Assembly: GCF_001613045.1 (NCBI RefSeq)
Contig: NZ_BDBP01000025.1
Coordinates: 23,174-87,173 of the forward strand
Origin: Nocardia lijiangensis NBRC 108240
GTDB taxonomy: Bacteria; Actinomycetota; Actinomycetes; Mycobacteriales; Mycobacteriaceae
Direction of reading: 5' to 3'
DNA: 64,000 nt
Shown here: piece by piece, positions 54,206-62,930 of the stretch
Position numbering within the stretch: the stretch's first letter is position 1
Layout: each line of letters opens with the position of its first letter
Notes under the pieces: generated by a model
The model's database searches: none
What the model saw: the letters and a program-made list of their open reading frames with translations, nothing else
Told to the model about the DNA's origin: nothing
Program-made: the position numbers and the translations under genes

Positions 54206-55120
54206 GTGATCGCGTTGTTCGCCCCTGGACAGGGGTCCCAGACACCCGGCATGCTCGCGCCTTGGCTCGACCTTCCCGGCGCGAATGATCGCCTCGCCCT
54301 GTGGTCCAAGGCCTCAGGCCTCGATTTGGTCCGTCTCGGCACCACCGCGACGGCCGAGGAGATCGTCGACACCGCCGTGACCCAGCCGCTGGTGGTTGCC
54401 GCCGCGCTGCTGGCTTACGCCGAGATCGACCAGGATTCGCTTCCGGCCGCTACTATCGTGGCCGGACATTCGGTCGGTGAGTTCGCCGCCGCCGCCGTCG
54501 CCGGTGTGATCAGCGCCGACGAGGCGGTCACCCTGGCCGCTATCCGCGGTGCGGAGATGGCCAAGGCGTGCGCGCTGGAGCCGACCGGGATGTCCGCTGT
54601 GCTCGGCGGCGACGAAGCCGCCGTCCTGGCGCGACTCGCAGAACTGGACCTCGTTCCGGCCAACCGCAACGCGGTGGGCCAGATCGTGGCCGCAGGCAAG
54701 CTGGACGCCCTCGCGGAGCTCGCCGCGAATCCGCCGGAAAAGGCGCGGGTTCGGGCGCTCCCCGTGGCGGGCGCCTTCCACACCGCGTTCATGGCTCCGG
54801 CCCAGGACGCGGTCGCGAAGGCCATCGCCAAGATCACGCCCAACGACCCGACCCGGGTGCTGCTGTCGAACTTCGACGGGCAACCGGTCGCCTCGGGCCA
54901 GGACGCGATCGACAAGCTCGCCGCGCAGGTCACCCGACCCGTGCGCTGGGACCTGTGCACCGAGACCGTCCGACAGGCCGTCGTCTCGGCGGTGGCGGAG
55001 TTGCCACCGGCCGGAACCCTGGTCGGCATCGCGAAACGAGAGCTGAAGGGCACGCCGACACTGGCGCTGAAAACCCCCGAAGACCTCCCCGCGTTGGCCG
55101 AACTGTCGGCTTCCAGCTAG
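54206..55120 (+). CDS. fabD: malonyl-CoA:ACP transacylase
   Basis: A 304-residue acyltransferase loading malonate onto AcpM. FAPGQGSQTPGML opens the fold, the nucleophile is Ser89 in GHSVGE, and His192 in GAFHTAFM completes the dyad. GTG 54206 gives the family length. It is preceded by the regulator gene and followed after 126 bp by acpM; the set supplies FAS-II. Confidence 0.96.
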   Translation: MIALFAPGQGSQTPGMLAPWLDLPGANDRLALWSKASGLDLVRLGTTATAEEIVDTAVTQPLVVAAALLAYAEIDQDSLPAATIVAGHSVGEFAAAAVAGVISADEAVTLAAIRGAEMAKACALEPTGMSAVLGGDEAAVLARLAELDLVPANRNAVGQIVAAGKLDALAELAANPPEKARVRALPVAGAFHTAFMAPAQDAVAKAIAKITPNDPTRVLLSNFDGQPVASGQDAIDKLAAQVTRPVRWDLCTETVRQAVVSAVAELPPAGTLVGIAKRELKGTPTLALKTPEDLPALAELSASS

Positions 55121-55246
55121 CTTTCTCCGCGACCGTGCATCGAAATAATGCGAGGTCGTGACCGAACCAACGGTAACTACCGGCGTGCTCGGTCCGAAAA
55201 ACAACAAGAAGAAGCCCTACAAAGTAATCAAGAAGGGAGCCACCAA

Positions 55247-55546
55247 GTGGCCGCTCTGACCCAGGAACAAATCGTCGAGGAACTCGGCAAGATCATCGAA
55301 GAGGTCACGGGCATCGAGCCCTCCGAGGTGACGATCGAGAAGTCCTTCGTCGATGACCTGGACATCGACTCGCTGTCCATGGTCGAAATCGCTGTGCAGA
55401 CCGAGGACAAGTACGGTGTGAAGATCCCGGACGAGGATCTGGCCAGCTTGAAGACGGTCGGTGACGCTGTCAGCTACATCCAGAAGCTCGAGGCCGAGAA
55501 CGCTGAGGCGGCGGCTGAGCTCAAGGCCAAGTTCGACGCCGAGTAG
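55247..55546 (+). CDS. acpM: meromycolate-type acyl carrier protein
   Basis: A 99-residue carrier with the phosphopantetheine site Ser42 in [13 protein letters not shown]. The C-terminal extension past residue 80 ([18 protein letters not shown]) is longer than in E. coli ACP, as in mycobacterial AcpM. GTG 55247 follows AAGGGAG. It lies 10 bp before kasA, so the two are co-translated. Confidence 0.95.
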   Translation: MAALTQEQIVEELGKIIEEVTGIEPSEVTIEKSFVDDLDIDSLSMVEIAVQTEDKYGVKIPDEDLASLKTVGDAVSYIQKLEAENAEAAAELKAKFDAE

Positions 55547-55556
55547 GGCCGAAAAA

Positions 55557-56807
55557 GTGACCACTCCTTCCACCTTGAACGGGAACTTCCCCAACGTCGT
55601 CGTAACGAGCATGGCGGCGACCACGTCGATCGCGGGCGACGTCGATGCGACGTGGAAGGGACTCCTCAACGGCGAGAGCGGCATCGACGTTCTCGAGGAT
55701 TCCTTCGTCGAGGAATACGACCTGCCGGTCCGCATCGGCGGCCACCTGAAGGTCAACCCCGACACCCTGCTGACCAGGGTCGAGATCCGTCGCATGGCCT
55801 ATGTCGAGCGACTCGCGACCGTCCTCGGTCGCGAGGTGTGGAAGAACGCGGGCAGCCCGGAGGTCGACCTCGACCGTCTGGGTGTGGCGATCGGCACCGG
55901 TCTCGGTGGCGGCGACGCGCTCATCGACTCGGTCGACAAGCTGAAGAACGGCGGCTACCGCAAGATCTCGCCGCTCGCTGTTCAGATGGTCATGCCGAAC
56001 GGCCCGTCGGCTTGTGTCGGCCTCGAGCTGAAGGCCCGGGCAGGAGTGGTCACTCCGGTCTCGGCGTGCTCGTCCGGATCGGAAGCCATCGCCAACGCGT
56101 GGCGGATGATCGTGATGGGTGACGCCGACATGGTCGTCACCGGCGGCGTCGAGGGTTTCATCGACTCGGTGCCGATCGCGGCGTTCTCCATGATGCGCGC
56201 AATGAGCACGCGCAACGACGACCCCAAGGGTGCGTCGCGTCCGTTCGACAAGGACCGCGACGGCTTCGTCTTCGGCGAGGCCGGTGCGCTGATGACCCTC
56301 GAGACCGAGGAGCACGCCAAGGCGCGCGGTGCCACGATCCACGCCCGTCTGCTCGGCGCAGGCATCACCTCGGACGGCTACCACCTGGTGGCTCCGGATC
56401 CCGAGGGCACCGGCGCCGGCCGCGCGATGACCCGCGCGATGCAGACCGCGGGCCTGTCCAAGCAGGACATCACCCACATCAACGCGCACGCCACCGCGAC
56501 GCCGATCGGCGACACCGCGGAAGCGAACGCGATTCACAAGGCCGTCGGCAACCACCCGTCGGTGTACGCGCCCAAGTCGGCGCTCGGCCACTCGATCGGC
56601 GCCGTCGGTGCGCTCGAGTCCGTGCTGACCGTGCTCAGCATCCGGGACGGCATCGTCCCGCCGACGCTGAACTTGGAGAACCAGGACCCAGAGATCGACC
56701 TCGACGTGGTGAAGGGCGAAGCCCGCCGCCAGGAGATCGAGTACGCGATCAACAACTCCTTCGGTTTCGGTGGGCACAATGTTGCGCTCGCCTTCGGTCG
56801 CGCATAG
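55557..56807 (+). CDS. kasA: beta-ketoacyl-ACP synthase KasA
   Basis: A 416-residue elongating condensing enzyme, the same length as mycobacterial KasA. Catalytic Cys171 (VSACSSGS), His311 (NAHATATP), Lys340 and His345 (SALGHSIG) fall at the same positions as in M. tuberculosis. It extends acyl-AcpM with malonyl-AcpM to make very long meromycolate-type chains. GTG 55557 is 10 bp after acpM. No second synthase (kasB) follows; accD6 comes next after 123 bp that contain a strong hairpin. Confidence 0.97.
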   Translation: MTTPSTLNGNFPNVVVTSMAATTSIAGDVDATWKGLLNGESGIDVLEDSFVEEYDLPVRIGGHLKVNPDTLLTRVEIRRMAYVERLATVLGREVWKNAGSPEVDLDRLGVAIGTGLGGGDALIDSVDKLKNGGYRKISPLAVQMVMPNGPSACVGLELKARAGVVTPVSACSSGSEAIANAWRMIVMGDADMVVTGGVEGFIDSVPIAAFSMMRAMSTRNDDPKGASRPFDKDRDGFVFGEAGALMTLETEEHAKARGATIHARLLGAGITSDGYHLVAPDPEGTGAGRAMTRAMQTAGLSKQDITHINAHATATPIGDTAEANAIHKAVGNHPSVYAPKSALGHSIGAVGALESVLTVLSIRDGIVPPTLNLENQDPEIDLDVVKGEARRQEIEYAINNSFGFGGHNVALAFGRA

Positions 56808-56834
56808 CCGCACGACTGACTGCAACAACGATCC

Positions 56835-56874
56835 CCGGTGGGGTCGGCCAACAGAACTGGCTCGACCCCACCGG
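56835..56874. terminator. hairpin between kasA and accD6 (possible attenuator)
   Basis: CCGGTGGGGTCG (56835-56846) and its exact complement (56863-56874) form a 12-bp stem, with an inner GCCA/TGGC extension. It lies 28 nt after kasA and 57 nt before accD6 with no T tract, so partial termination that lowers accD6 expression is plausible. Confidence 0.6.
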
Positions 56875-56930
56875 TGGTTCGACATACGCAGCCGCTGTAG
56901 CGGCACTCTCTTGATTGAGGAGAAAACGCG

Positions 56931-58364
56931 ATGACAATCATGGCACCCGCGTTTCAACCAGAAACAGCGACCGATCCGCGTGACCCGCTGGGCCGACTCC
57001 AGCGTTTCTTCGATCCCGGCACCGTTCTCCCGCTGCACCCGCGTGACAAGTCCGGTGTCCTCGCCGCCATCGGCGAGGTGGACGGCGTCCGCACCGTGGC
57101 CTACTGCTCCGACGCGACCGTCATGGGCGGCGCGATGGGCGTCGAGGGCTGCAAGCACATCGTCGACGCGATCGACACCGCCATCGATTCCGGCGTCCCG
57201 GTCGTCGGCCTCTGGCACTCCGGTGGCGCCAGGCTCGCCGAGGGCGTCGAGGCGCTGCACGCGGTCGGCCTGGTCTTCGAGGCTATGGTCCGCGCGTCCG
57301 GCCTGGTCCCGCAGATCTCCGTGGTGCTCGGCTTCGCCGCGGGTGGCGCCGCCTACGGTCCCGCCCTCACCGACATCGTGATCATGGCCCCCGAGGGCCG
57401 GGTCTTCGTCACCGGCCCCGACGTGGTGCGCAGCGTGACCGGCGAGCAGGTCGACATGGCCACCCTCGGCGGCCCGGAGACCCACGGCAAGAAGTCCGGC
57501 GTGTGCCACATCGTCGCCGACGACGAGGCCGACGCCATGCACCGTGCCCGCAGGCTGGTGTCGATGTTCGCCGAGCAGGGCGAGTTCGATCTCTCCGCGG
57601 CCGCGCACGGTGACGTCGACCTGAAGGCGATGCTGCCGGAATCTCCCAAGCGCGCCTACGACGTCAAGCCGGTCGTGCACGAGCTGCTCGACAACGTCGA
57701 CGGCGAATCCTCCTTCGAGGAGCTGCAGGCCGGATACGCCCGCAGCATGGTGGTCGGTCTCGGCCGCCTCGGCGGACGCACCGTCGGCGTGCTGGCCAAC
57801 AACCCGCTGCGCCTCGGCGGCTGCCTGAACTCGGAGAGCGCCGAGAAGGCGGCTCGGTTCGTGCGGCTGTGCGACGCGTTCGGCATTCCGCTGATCGTCG
57901 TCACCGACGTGCCCGGCTACCTGCCCGGTGTCGGTCAGGAGTGGGAGGGCGTGGTGCGCCGCGGCGCGAAGCTGCTGCACGCCTTCGCCGAGGCCCGCGT
58001 GCCGCGCGTCACCCTGGTCACCCGCAAGATCTACGGCGGCGCCTACATCGCCATGAACGCCCGCTCGCTGGGCGCGACCGCGGTGTACGCCTGGCCGGGT
58101 TCCGAGGTGGCCGTGATGGGCGCCAAGGCCGCGGTCGGCATCCTGCACAAGAAGGCACTCGCCGCCGCTCCCGAGGAGGAGCGCGAGGCGCTGCACGAGC
58201 GGCTCACCCTCGAGCACGAGAAGATCGCGGGCGGCGTCGAGCGCGCCATCGCGATCGGCGTGGTGGACGAGGTCATCGACCCGGCCAAGACTCGCAGCGT
58301 GATCGCCGCCGCGCTGGCCTCCGCGCCCGCGCGCAAGAGTCACCACAAGAACATCCCGCTGTGA
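56931..58364 (+). CDS. accD6: acyl-CoA carboxylase beta subunit AccD6
   Basis: A 477-residue carboxyltransferase subunit making malonyl-CoA for FAS-II. Segments seen: LWHSGGARLAEGVEAL and FAAGGAAYGPALTD (oxyanion loop, first half), then TDVPGYLPGVGQEWEGVVRRGAKLL and KIYGGAYIAMNAR (second half). This length is short for AccD proteins but usual for AccD6. It needs an AccA-type biotin carboxylase encoded elsewhere. ATG 56931 follows GAGGAG. It ends the FAS-II block, with a strong terminator 12 nt after the stop. Confidence 0.95.
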   Translation: MTIMAPAFQPETATDPRDPLGRLQRFFDPGTVLPLHPRDKSGVLAAIGEVDGVRTVAYCSDATVMGGAMGVEGCKHIVDAIDTAIDSGVPVVGLWHSGGARLAEGVEALHAVGLVFEAMVRASGLVPQISVVLGFAAGGAAYGPALTDIVIMAPEGRVFVTGPDVVRSVTGEQVDMATLGGPETHGKKSGVCHIVADDEADAMHRARRLVSMFAEQGEFDLSAAAHGDVDLKAMLPESPKRAYDVKPVVHELLDNVDGESSFEELQAGYARSMVVGLGRLGGRTVGVLANNPLRLGGCLNSESAEKAARFVRLCDAFGIPLIVVTDVPGYLPGVGQEWEGVVRRGAKLLHAFAEARVPRVTLVTRKIYGGAYIAMNARSLGATAVYAWPGSEVAVMGAKAAVGILHKKALAAAPEEEREALHERLTLEHEKIAGGVERAIAIGVVDEVIDPAKTRSVIAAALASAPARKSHHKNIPL

Positions 58365-58376
58365 TGTGAGGACTCC

Positions 58377-58417
58377 GCGTGGGCCCCGGGAACTCTCCCG
58401 GGGCCCACGCTTTTTTT
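58377..58417 (+). terminator. intrinsic terminator after accD6
   Basis: A perfect 15-bp stem (GCGTGGGCCCCGGGA, 58377-58391, with 58396-58410), a 4-nt ACTC loop and seven T (58411-58417). Confidence 0.95.
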
Positions 58418-58435
58418 CGTCCGAAGGAGATGGCC

Positions 58436-58696
58436 GTGCCGGAACGTTACGAGGTCGGCAAGCTGCACAGCTGCGAGTTCTGCGGCACCGAGGAACAGGT
58501 GATCGGCTCCTGCGCCGACATTGCGGACGCGCAGTCGCTCGCCGAACAGGACGCGCACCGGACGCTGGAGTGGCGTCGTGTGCTGCCTGCGGAGCCGTGG
58601 CCGTTGCGCGCCGATCCGGAGGACGGGCACTTCGAGTACGTCATCCATCGACGCGAGGACGCCGGACTCGGCCGCGGGGAAAGCGGTGCTGAGTAG
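58436..58696 (+). CDS. hypothetical protein with CxxC, 86 residues
   Basis: The start is taken as GTG 58436 (PERYEVGKLHSCEFCGT) because AAGGAG ends 6 nt upstream; the in-frame ATG 58430 abuts that site. The N-terminal CEFC and one later Cys (IGSC) may bind a metal. The rest is acidic, with WRRVLPAEPWPLRADPEDGHFEYV. Not a family I recognise. It may share a promoter with the HxlR gene 9 bp on. Confidence 0.6.
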   Translation: MPERYEVGKLHSCEFCGTEEQVIGSCADIADAQSLAEQDAHRTLEWRRVLPAEPWPLRADPEDGHFEYVIHRREDAGLGRGESGAE

Positions 58697-58705
58697 CATC
58701 GAGGG

Positions 58706-59173
58706 GTGCGTTACGAGGATCTTGCCGACGAGCCGTGTTCGATCACGCGGCCGCTGGTGGTTCTCGGTGACCGGTGGACGCTGGTCATCCTCAAGTACGC
58801 GTTCTCCGGGATTCGCCGGTTCAATGCCTTCCAGAGCGCGCTCGGCATTTCGCGCAGCAGGCTGCAGGATCGGCTGGACCGGCTGATCGAGCACGGCATC
58901 CTGGTGAAGCAGCCTGCCGCGGTCGGCGCGCACGAGGAGTATCGGCTCACCCAGAAGGGGCACGACATCTACCCGATCCTGATGGCGATCCGGGATTGGG
59001 GCGACGCCTATATGGCGCCGGACGGGCCGCCTGTGCACTACCGCCATCGCGACTGCACCGGCGAGGCGCACGTCCGGCTCGAATGCGACGTCTGCGGAAG
59101 CGAACTCACCGCCCGTGACGTCAGCCCCGAGCCGGGGCCGGGGCTGACGGGAGTGGAGCGTCAGGTCGGCTGA
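58706..59173 (+). CDS. HxlR family transcriptional regulator
   Basis: A 155-residue winged-helix regulator: CSITRPLVVLGDRWTLVILKYAFSG followed by RFNAFQSALGISRSRLQDRL is diagnostic of HxlR. A C-terminal extension HRDCTG...LECDVCGSEL carries three Cys and a His that could form a zinc site, a feature of some family members. GTG 58706 follows GAGGGG. It may act on the nitroreductase gene 48 bp further, which is convergent. Confidence 0.9.
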   Translation: MRYEDLADEPCSITRPLVVLGDRWTLVILKYAFSGIRRFNAFQSALGISRSRLQDRLDRLIEHGILVKQPAAVGAHEEYRLTQKGHDIYPILMAIRDWGDAYMAPDGPPVHYRHRDCTGEAHVRLECDVCGSELTARDVSPEPGPGLTGVERQVG

Positions 59174-59220
59174 TCCGTCCGCTCGCGTGAGAAGCGTTGG
59201 TGCGGTGCGGGTTCCCTGGA

Positions 59221-59916
59221 TCAGTCGGTGAACCAGGCGGCGACCTGGTCGGTGTGTTCGCGGCGGGTGCGGAAGCCGTTCACCGGGTGGTCGGTGTCGG
59301 GATAGCCGAAGGAGATGGCCGCCACCACGCGGCGATTCTCGGAGAGCCCGAAATACTCGCGCAGAAAAGGGGAGTAGGAGGCGAGGGCCGCCTGCGGTGC
59401 GGCGCCGAGGCCGAGGCTCTGGGCTGCGAGCAAGAACGTGCCGAGGTAGAGCCCGCAGTCGACGGCGCCGTAGACGCCGAGATCAGCCTCGGTGCTGACG
59501 ATCGCGACGTGCGGGGCGTCGAAGAGTTCGAAATTGCGCATCGCCTGGCGCAAGGTGCCCGCCTGGTCGCCCTTGACGATGCCGACGCTCTCGTACAGTT
59601 GCAGCCCGCACTCGCGCCTGCGGTCCCGGTAGACCCCGGTGTACTGCGCGGGGAAGTCGAAATCGGGTGTGGGCGCGGAACTTTGGACGTGCTCCAGCAG
59701 CTCTTTGCGGAACCGGTCGGTGGCTGCGCCTTCGGTGACGGCGACCTGCCACGGCTGGGTGTTGCACCAGGAGGGGGTGCGCTGGGCTGCGTGTAGTAGC
59801 GCTTCGATGGTGGGCCGCGGGACCTGGTCGGACCGGAACTGCCGGCAGGTCCACCGCTCATCGAGGATCCGGGTCAGGGTCGCGAACGCGTCGGTGGGCG
59901 CAGTGGTCGGGCTCAT
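59221..59916 (-). CDS. nitroreductase family protein
   Basis: A 231-residue FMN-dependent enzyme: RWTCRQFRSDQVPRPTIEALL is the RxSxRxF-type phosphate-binding start, then TPSWCNTQPWQV (PSxxNxQPW) and GLGAAPQAALASY and SENRRVVAAISFGYPD at the C-terminal flavin lobe. It reduces nitro or quinone substrates with NAD(P)H; it is closer to the oxidoreductase group with YVSGVYxxRR-type inserts. ATG 59916 follows GGAGG. Confidence 0.9.
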   Translation of the reverse strand: MSPTTAPTDAFATLTRILDERWTCRQFRSDQVPRPTIEALLHAAQRTPSWCNTQPWQVAVTEGAATDRFRKELLEHVQSSAPTPDFDFPAQYTGVYRDRRRECGLQLYESVGIVKGDQAGTLRQAMRNFELFDAPHVAIVSTEADLGVYGAVDCGLYLGTFLLAAQSLGLGAAPQAALASYSPFLREYFGLSENRRVVAAISFGYPDTDHPVNGFRTRREHTDQVAAWFTD

Positions 59917-60169
59917 GGACCGGCCTCCTTTGTTTGGTTCTATTTCGAGACTGAATGCTAGCGGCTGTGGTCTCTTTTTGGAACCGGCGGGTGGGCCCGG
60001 TGGAGGTCGTTGCGGGCGGATTGGTGCGGCGTGAATTGGCGAGACGTCGAAATTGGGGGCGCGGGCGCTGCGGGGAGTTTGCGCGAAACGGGCGGGTGCT
60101 TTCGTGCCGACTTGTAGTCTCCGGCTGAAGTGAAATATATGTGCTCCTGATTTGAGAACGGAAACGATC

Positions 60170-60526
60170 ATGAAGCGTTGTCTCGCGACCGCCCTCGCCA
60201 GCGGTGTGGTGCTACTCGGTGCGGTCGGCTGCGGCGGCGAGACCGAAACGCACGTCGACCACGCCCCGGCGACCACACCGGCGGCGACCACCACGGTCCA
60301 GGAGAGCGCCCCGGCCCCCGAGTCGACGGCACCGCCCGCTCCCGAAACACAGGCCCCAGCCCCTGAACCCGCCGCGGAACCCGTGCCCGCGCCGCAACTG
60401 GCCCCTGCCCCGAAGCCCGCACCGGTCCAGCAGCCCGCCCCTGCTCCGCAACCCGCTCCCGCTCCCGCTCCGCAATCCGCCCCGACCCTCACCGCACCCG
60501 GCTTCGAACCCCGCGCGGGCTACTGA
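60170..60526 (+). CDS. Pro/Ala-rich lipoprotein
   Basis: A 118-residue exported protein with lipobox LLGAVGC. The mature part is a disordered spacer of P-A-P-E and PAPxP repeats with Thr/Gln, with no folded domain, and ends GFEPRAGY. Such spans cross the cell wall. It is 12 bp before the SGNH gene and probably the first gene of a three-gene surface operon. Confidence 0.75.
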   Translation: MKRCLATALASGVVLLGAVGCGGETETHVDHAPATTPAATTTVQESAPAPESTAPPAPETQAPAPEPAAEPVPAPQLAPAPKPAPVQQPAPAPQPAPAPAPQSAPTLTAPGFEPRAGY

Positions 60527-60538
60527 CGGCGGCCTCCG

Positions 60539-61585
60539 ATGTTTTCGTTCCGAAAGAGCATGCGCCGCCGCTGGTTCGGCGCGACTGCGCTCGCACTTGC
60601 CGTCGCGACCGCCGTATCGGCACCCGCCGCCACAGCACACATGGGGACTGCGCCCGCCACGTTCGACTCCGCCGAAGCTGCTGCCGTCGGGGCCGCCGGG
60701 ACTACGCACGCGTCGGGCGACTCCGCCGGGACCGTTCGCATGGTGGCCGACCCCGTCGCCGGTGCGGCCGCCGCGGGTAGGGAGCTGGTGGTGCTCGGGG
60801 ATTCGTTCACCGCCAACGGCTTTCGGTGGGATGCCAAGGCGAAGGAGTGTTTGCGTGGGCCGAGTTCGTGGCCGACGCAGCTGAGCGCGTCAATGGGAGT
60901 GGCGGGGACCGAGGAGTTCCTCGATGTCTCCTGTTCGGGTGCCTCGATCGATACCGGACCCGGCTACACCCTCTCGCACGAGGCGATCGAGGCGGACAAG
61001 ATCGGCGCTTTCGGGCCCGAGACCCGGTTGATCGCCCTGCAATTCGGGCTCAACGACGAGTGGGGCGCGTCCGAGACCACGCTGTGGACCTCGCTGCTGC
61101 CCTGTGTGTTCAACCTCGCCGAGGGCTGCGGGCTGGAGGCCGCCGAACAGGGCCGGATCACCGACTATCGCGGCGTTTCCGGTGCGCGCTTCGCCGAACG
61201 GATGCGGGCGGTGGTGGAGTACCTGCGCTACTTCGCGCCTCGGGCGCGCATTGTGCTGGTCGGCTATCCGGAGCTGTTCCCCGCGGGGCAGGACACCGCG
61301 TGTATGAACGTGCTCGGTGTCGGCCAGTACGTGCAGCCGCGGGGCCGCGCGGTGGTCGAATACCTCGACCGCATCGACGCCGCGCAGCGAGAAGCGGCCG
61401 GGTTGCTCGGTATCGACTTCTTCGACACCAGGGCGCTGACCGCCGGGCACGGACTCTGCTCGGCCGACCCGTGGGTGAACGGCGCGCTCGATCCGCGCGC
61501 GGATCTGATCGGGTTGCCCTTCCATCCGTCGGCGCACGGCGACGCTGTGGTCGCGCGGGCGTTGCACGAGCGGTTCGGCCGATGA
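60539..61585 (+). CDS. secreted SGNH/GDSL-family hydrolase
   Basis: A 348-residue exported esterase-like enzyme with a signal peptide (about 1-33) and an Ala-rich lead. Block I is GDSF (Ser89), block III FGLNDEW supplies the Asn, and block V is HPSAHGD near 334. CSGASIDTG and several Cys suggest disulfides. Its last bases overlap the acyltransferase-3 start (ATGA), so the two are made together. In OatA-type enzymes the SGNH and acyltransferase-3 domains are one chain that O-acylates wall sugars; here they are split. Confidence 0.88.
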   Translation: MFSFRKSMRRRWFGATALALAVATAVSAPAATAHMGTAPATFDSAEAAAVGAAGTTHASGDSAGTVRMVADPVAGAAAAGRELVVLGDSFTANGFRWDAKAKECLRGPSSWPTQLSASMGVAGTEEFLDVSCSGASIDTGPGYTLSHEAIEADKIGAFGPETRLIALQFGLNDEWGASETTLWTSLLPCVFNLAEGCGLEAAEQGRITDYRGVSGARFAERMRAVVEYLRYFAPRARIVLVGYPELFPAGQDTACMNVLGVGQYVQPRGRAVVEYLDRIDAAQREAAGLLGIDFFDTRALTAGHGLCSADPWVNGALDPRADLIGLPFHPSAHGDAVVARALHERFGR

Positions 61586-62913
61586 CCGCGAGCAGGTCGG
61601 TCGGTGGTGGGTCGGCCGAAAGAAGCCGGACTGGCAACGGCTCGGCGAGTTCGCCCGAGCGCAGCGTGGCCGAGGCGGCGCGCACCCGCCCTGCCCTGCC
61701 TTCGCTGACCGGCGCGCGCTGGTGGGCGGCGTTCGCGGTGTTCCTGTTGCACGCCCTGGTGTTCCTGCCGGTGTATCCGTTCCAGAAGTCGGAGCTTTTC
61801 CGGCAGCTGCACCAGGTGATGCCGATGCAGCTCGGCGCGGCGGGCGTGACCTTCTTCTTCGTGCTGTCCGGGTTCATCATCTACTGGTCGTTCCGGCCGG
61901 GAAGTTCGGTGCGCCGGTTCTATTGGCGGCGGGTGCTGAAGATCTATCCCACGCACCTGGTGGCCGCGGTCGCGTTCGTGCTGGTGGCGAGTGTGCCGCT
62001 GACGCGGCCGGTGGTGTGGGCGCCGAACCTGGCGCTGGTGCACACCTGGGTGCCGAAGTGGTCGACGGTGGGCGGACTGAATGTGCCGTCCTGGTCGCTG
62101 GGCGCGGAAATGCTGTTCTACCTGTGCTTTCCGCTGGCGCTGCCGCTGGTGCGGCGGGTGCGAGGGGAGCGGGTGCTGTGGGTGCTTGCCGGACTGCTGG
62201 TGGCGATCGTCGCGCTGCACACCGCCTACTACCTGGGTGCGCCAGGGCCCAAGGGCATCGAGAACGCCTTCGCCCCGCGGCTGGTGCCGGGCGAGGCGTC
62301 CCCGTTCTTCGAGTTGCATGCCTCGCCCGCGTGGTTCGCGCAGCCGGATATCCCCGTGGCGCAGTCCTATTGGCTCAGTTACATCTTCCCGCTCTCGCGG
62401 CTGCCCGAATTCTTCCTCGGGGTGCTGGCGGCGCGGCTGGTGCTCGAAGGCCGCTGGCGCAACACCCGGCTGGCGCCGCCGCTGCTCGCGCTCGCGGTGG
62501 CGTACGCGGCGACCTGGGTCGTCCCGGTGAACTACAAGATGTCGGCGCTGTTGCTCGCGCCGATGACCGCGGTGGTCGCGACGCTGGCCGCGCGGGATCT
62601 GGCCGGCATCCGCGGCGTCAACGCCTCGCCGCGGATGGTGTGGTTCGGCAATATCTCCTTCGCCTTCTATCTGATTCAGTTCCCGGTGATGGTGCTGGTG
62701 ACGAGGCTGTTCATCGGCGGGCGCCAGTTCGGGCCGGTCGGCTGGCTCGGGTTCGCCGCACTGTGCCTGGTGCTCTCGACCGCGGCCGCGGCGGCCATCT
62801 ACCACTGGGTCGACGCACCGCTGATGCGCAGGTTCGCTGGGCGGCGCACGGGCGAACCGGCGCGGGCGACGCGCACGCCGGTTCGCGGCATCAGCACGCC
62901 CGCGGCACTCTGA
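61582..62913 (+). CDS. acyltransferase 3 family membrane protein
   Basis: A 443-residue membrane acyltransferase with about ten helices. ARWWAAFAVFLLHALVF carries the family His; GAAGVTFFFVLSGFIIYWSFRPG, RRFYWRRVLKIYPTHL (Arg-rich) and GNISFAFYLIQFPVMVL are signatures. It moves acyl groups across the membrane, probably to the neighbouring SGNH enzyme or to a wall glycan. A 40-residue polar N-terminus is cytosolic. The substrate is unknown. Confidence 0.9.
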   Translation: MTASRSVGGGSAERSRTGNGSASSPERSVAEAARTRPALPSLTGARWWAAFAVFLLHALVFLPVYPFQKSELFRQLHQVMPMQLGAAGVTFFFVLSGFIIYWSFRPGSSVRRFYWRRVLKIYPTHLVAAVAFVLVASVPLTRPVVWAPNLALVHTWVPKWSTVGGLNVPSWSLGAEMLFYLCFPLALPLVRRVRGERVLWVLAGLLVAIVALHTAYYLGAPGPKGIENAFAPRLVPGEASPFFELHASPAWFAQPDIPVAQSYWLSYIFPLSRLPEFFLGVLAARLVLEGRWRNTRLAPPLLALAVAYAATWVVPVNYKMSALLLAPMTAVVATLAARDLAGIRGVNASPRMVWFGNISFAFYLIQFPVMVLVTRLFIGGRQFGPVGWLGFAALCLVLSTAAAAAIYHWVDAPLMRRFAGRRTGEPARATRTPVRGISTPAAL

Positions 62914-62930
62914 CGAGGCACAATCCCCCC

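Noticed and set aside
55521..58346. 941-codon frame antisense to kasA and accD6
   Set aside because: Shadow of two certain genes, with no signal of a folded protein.
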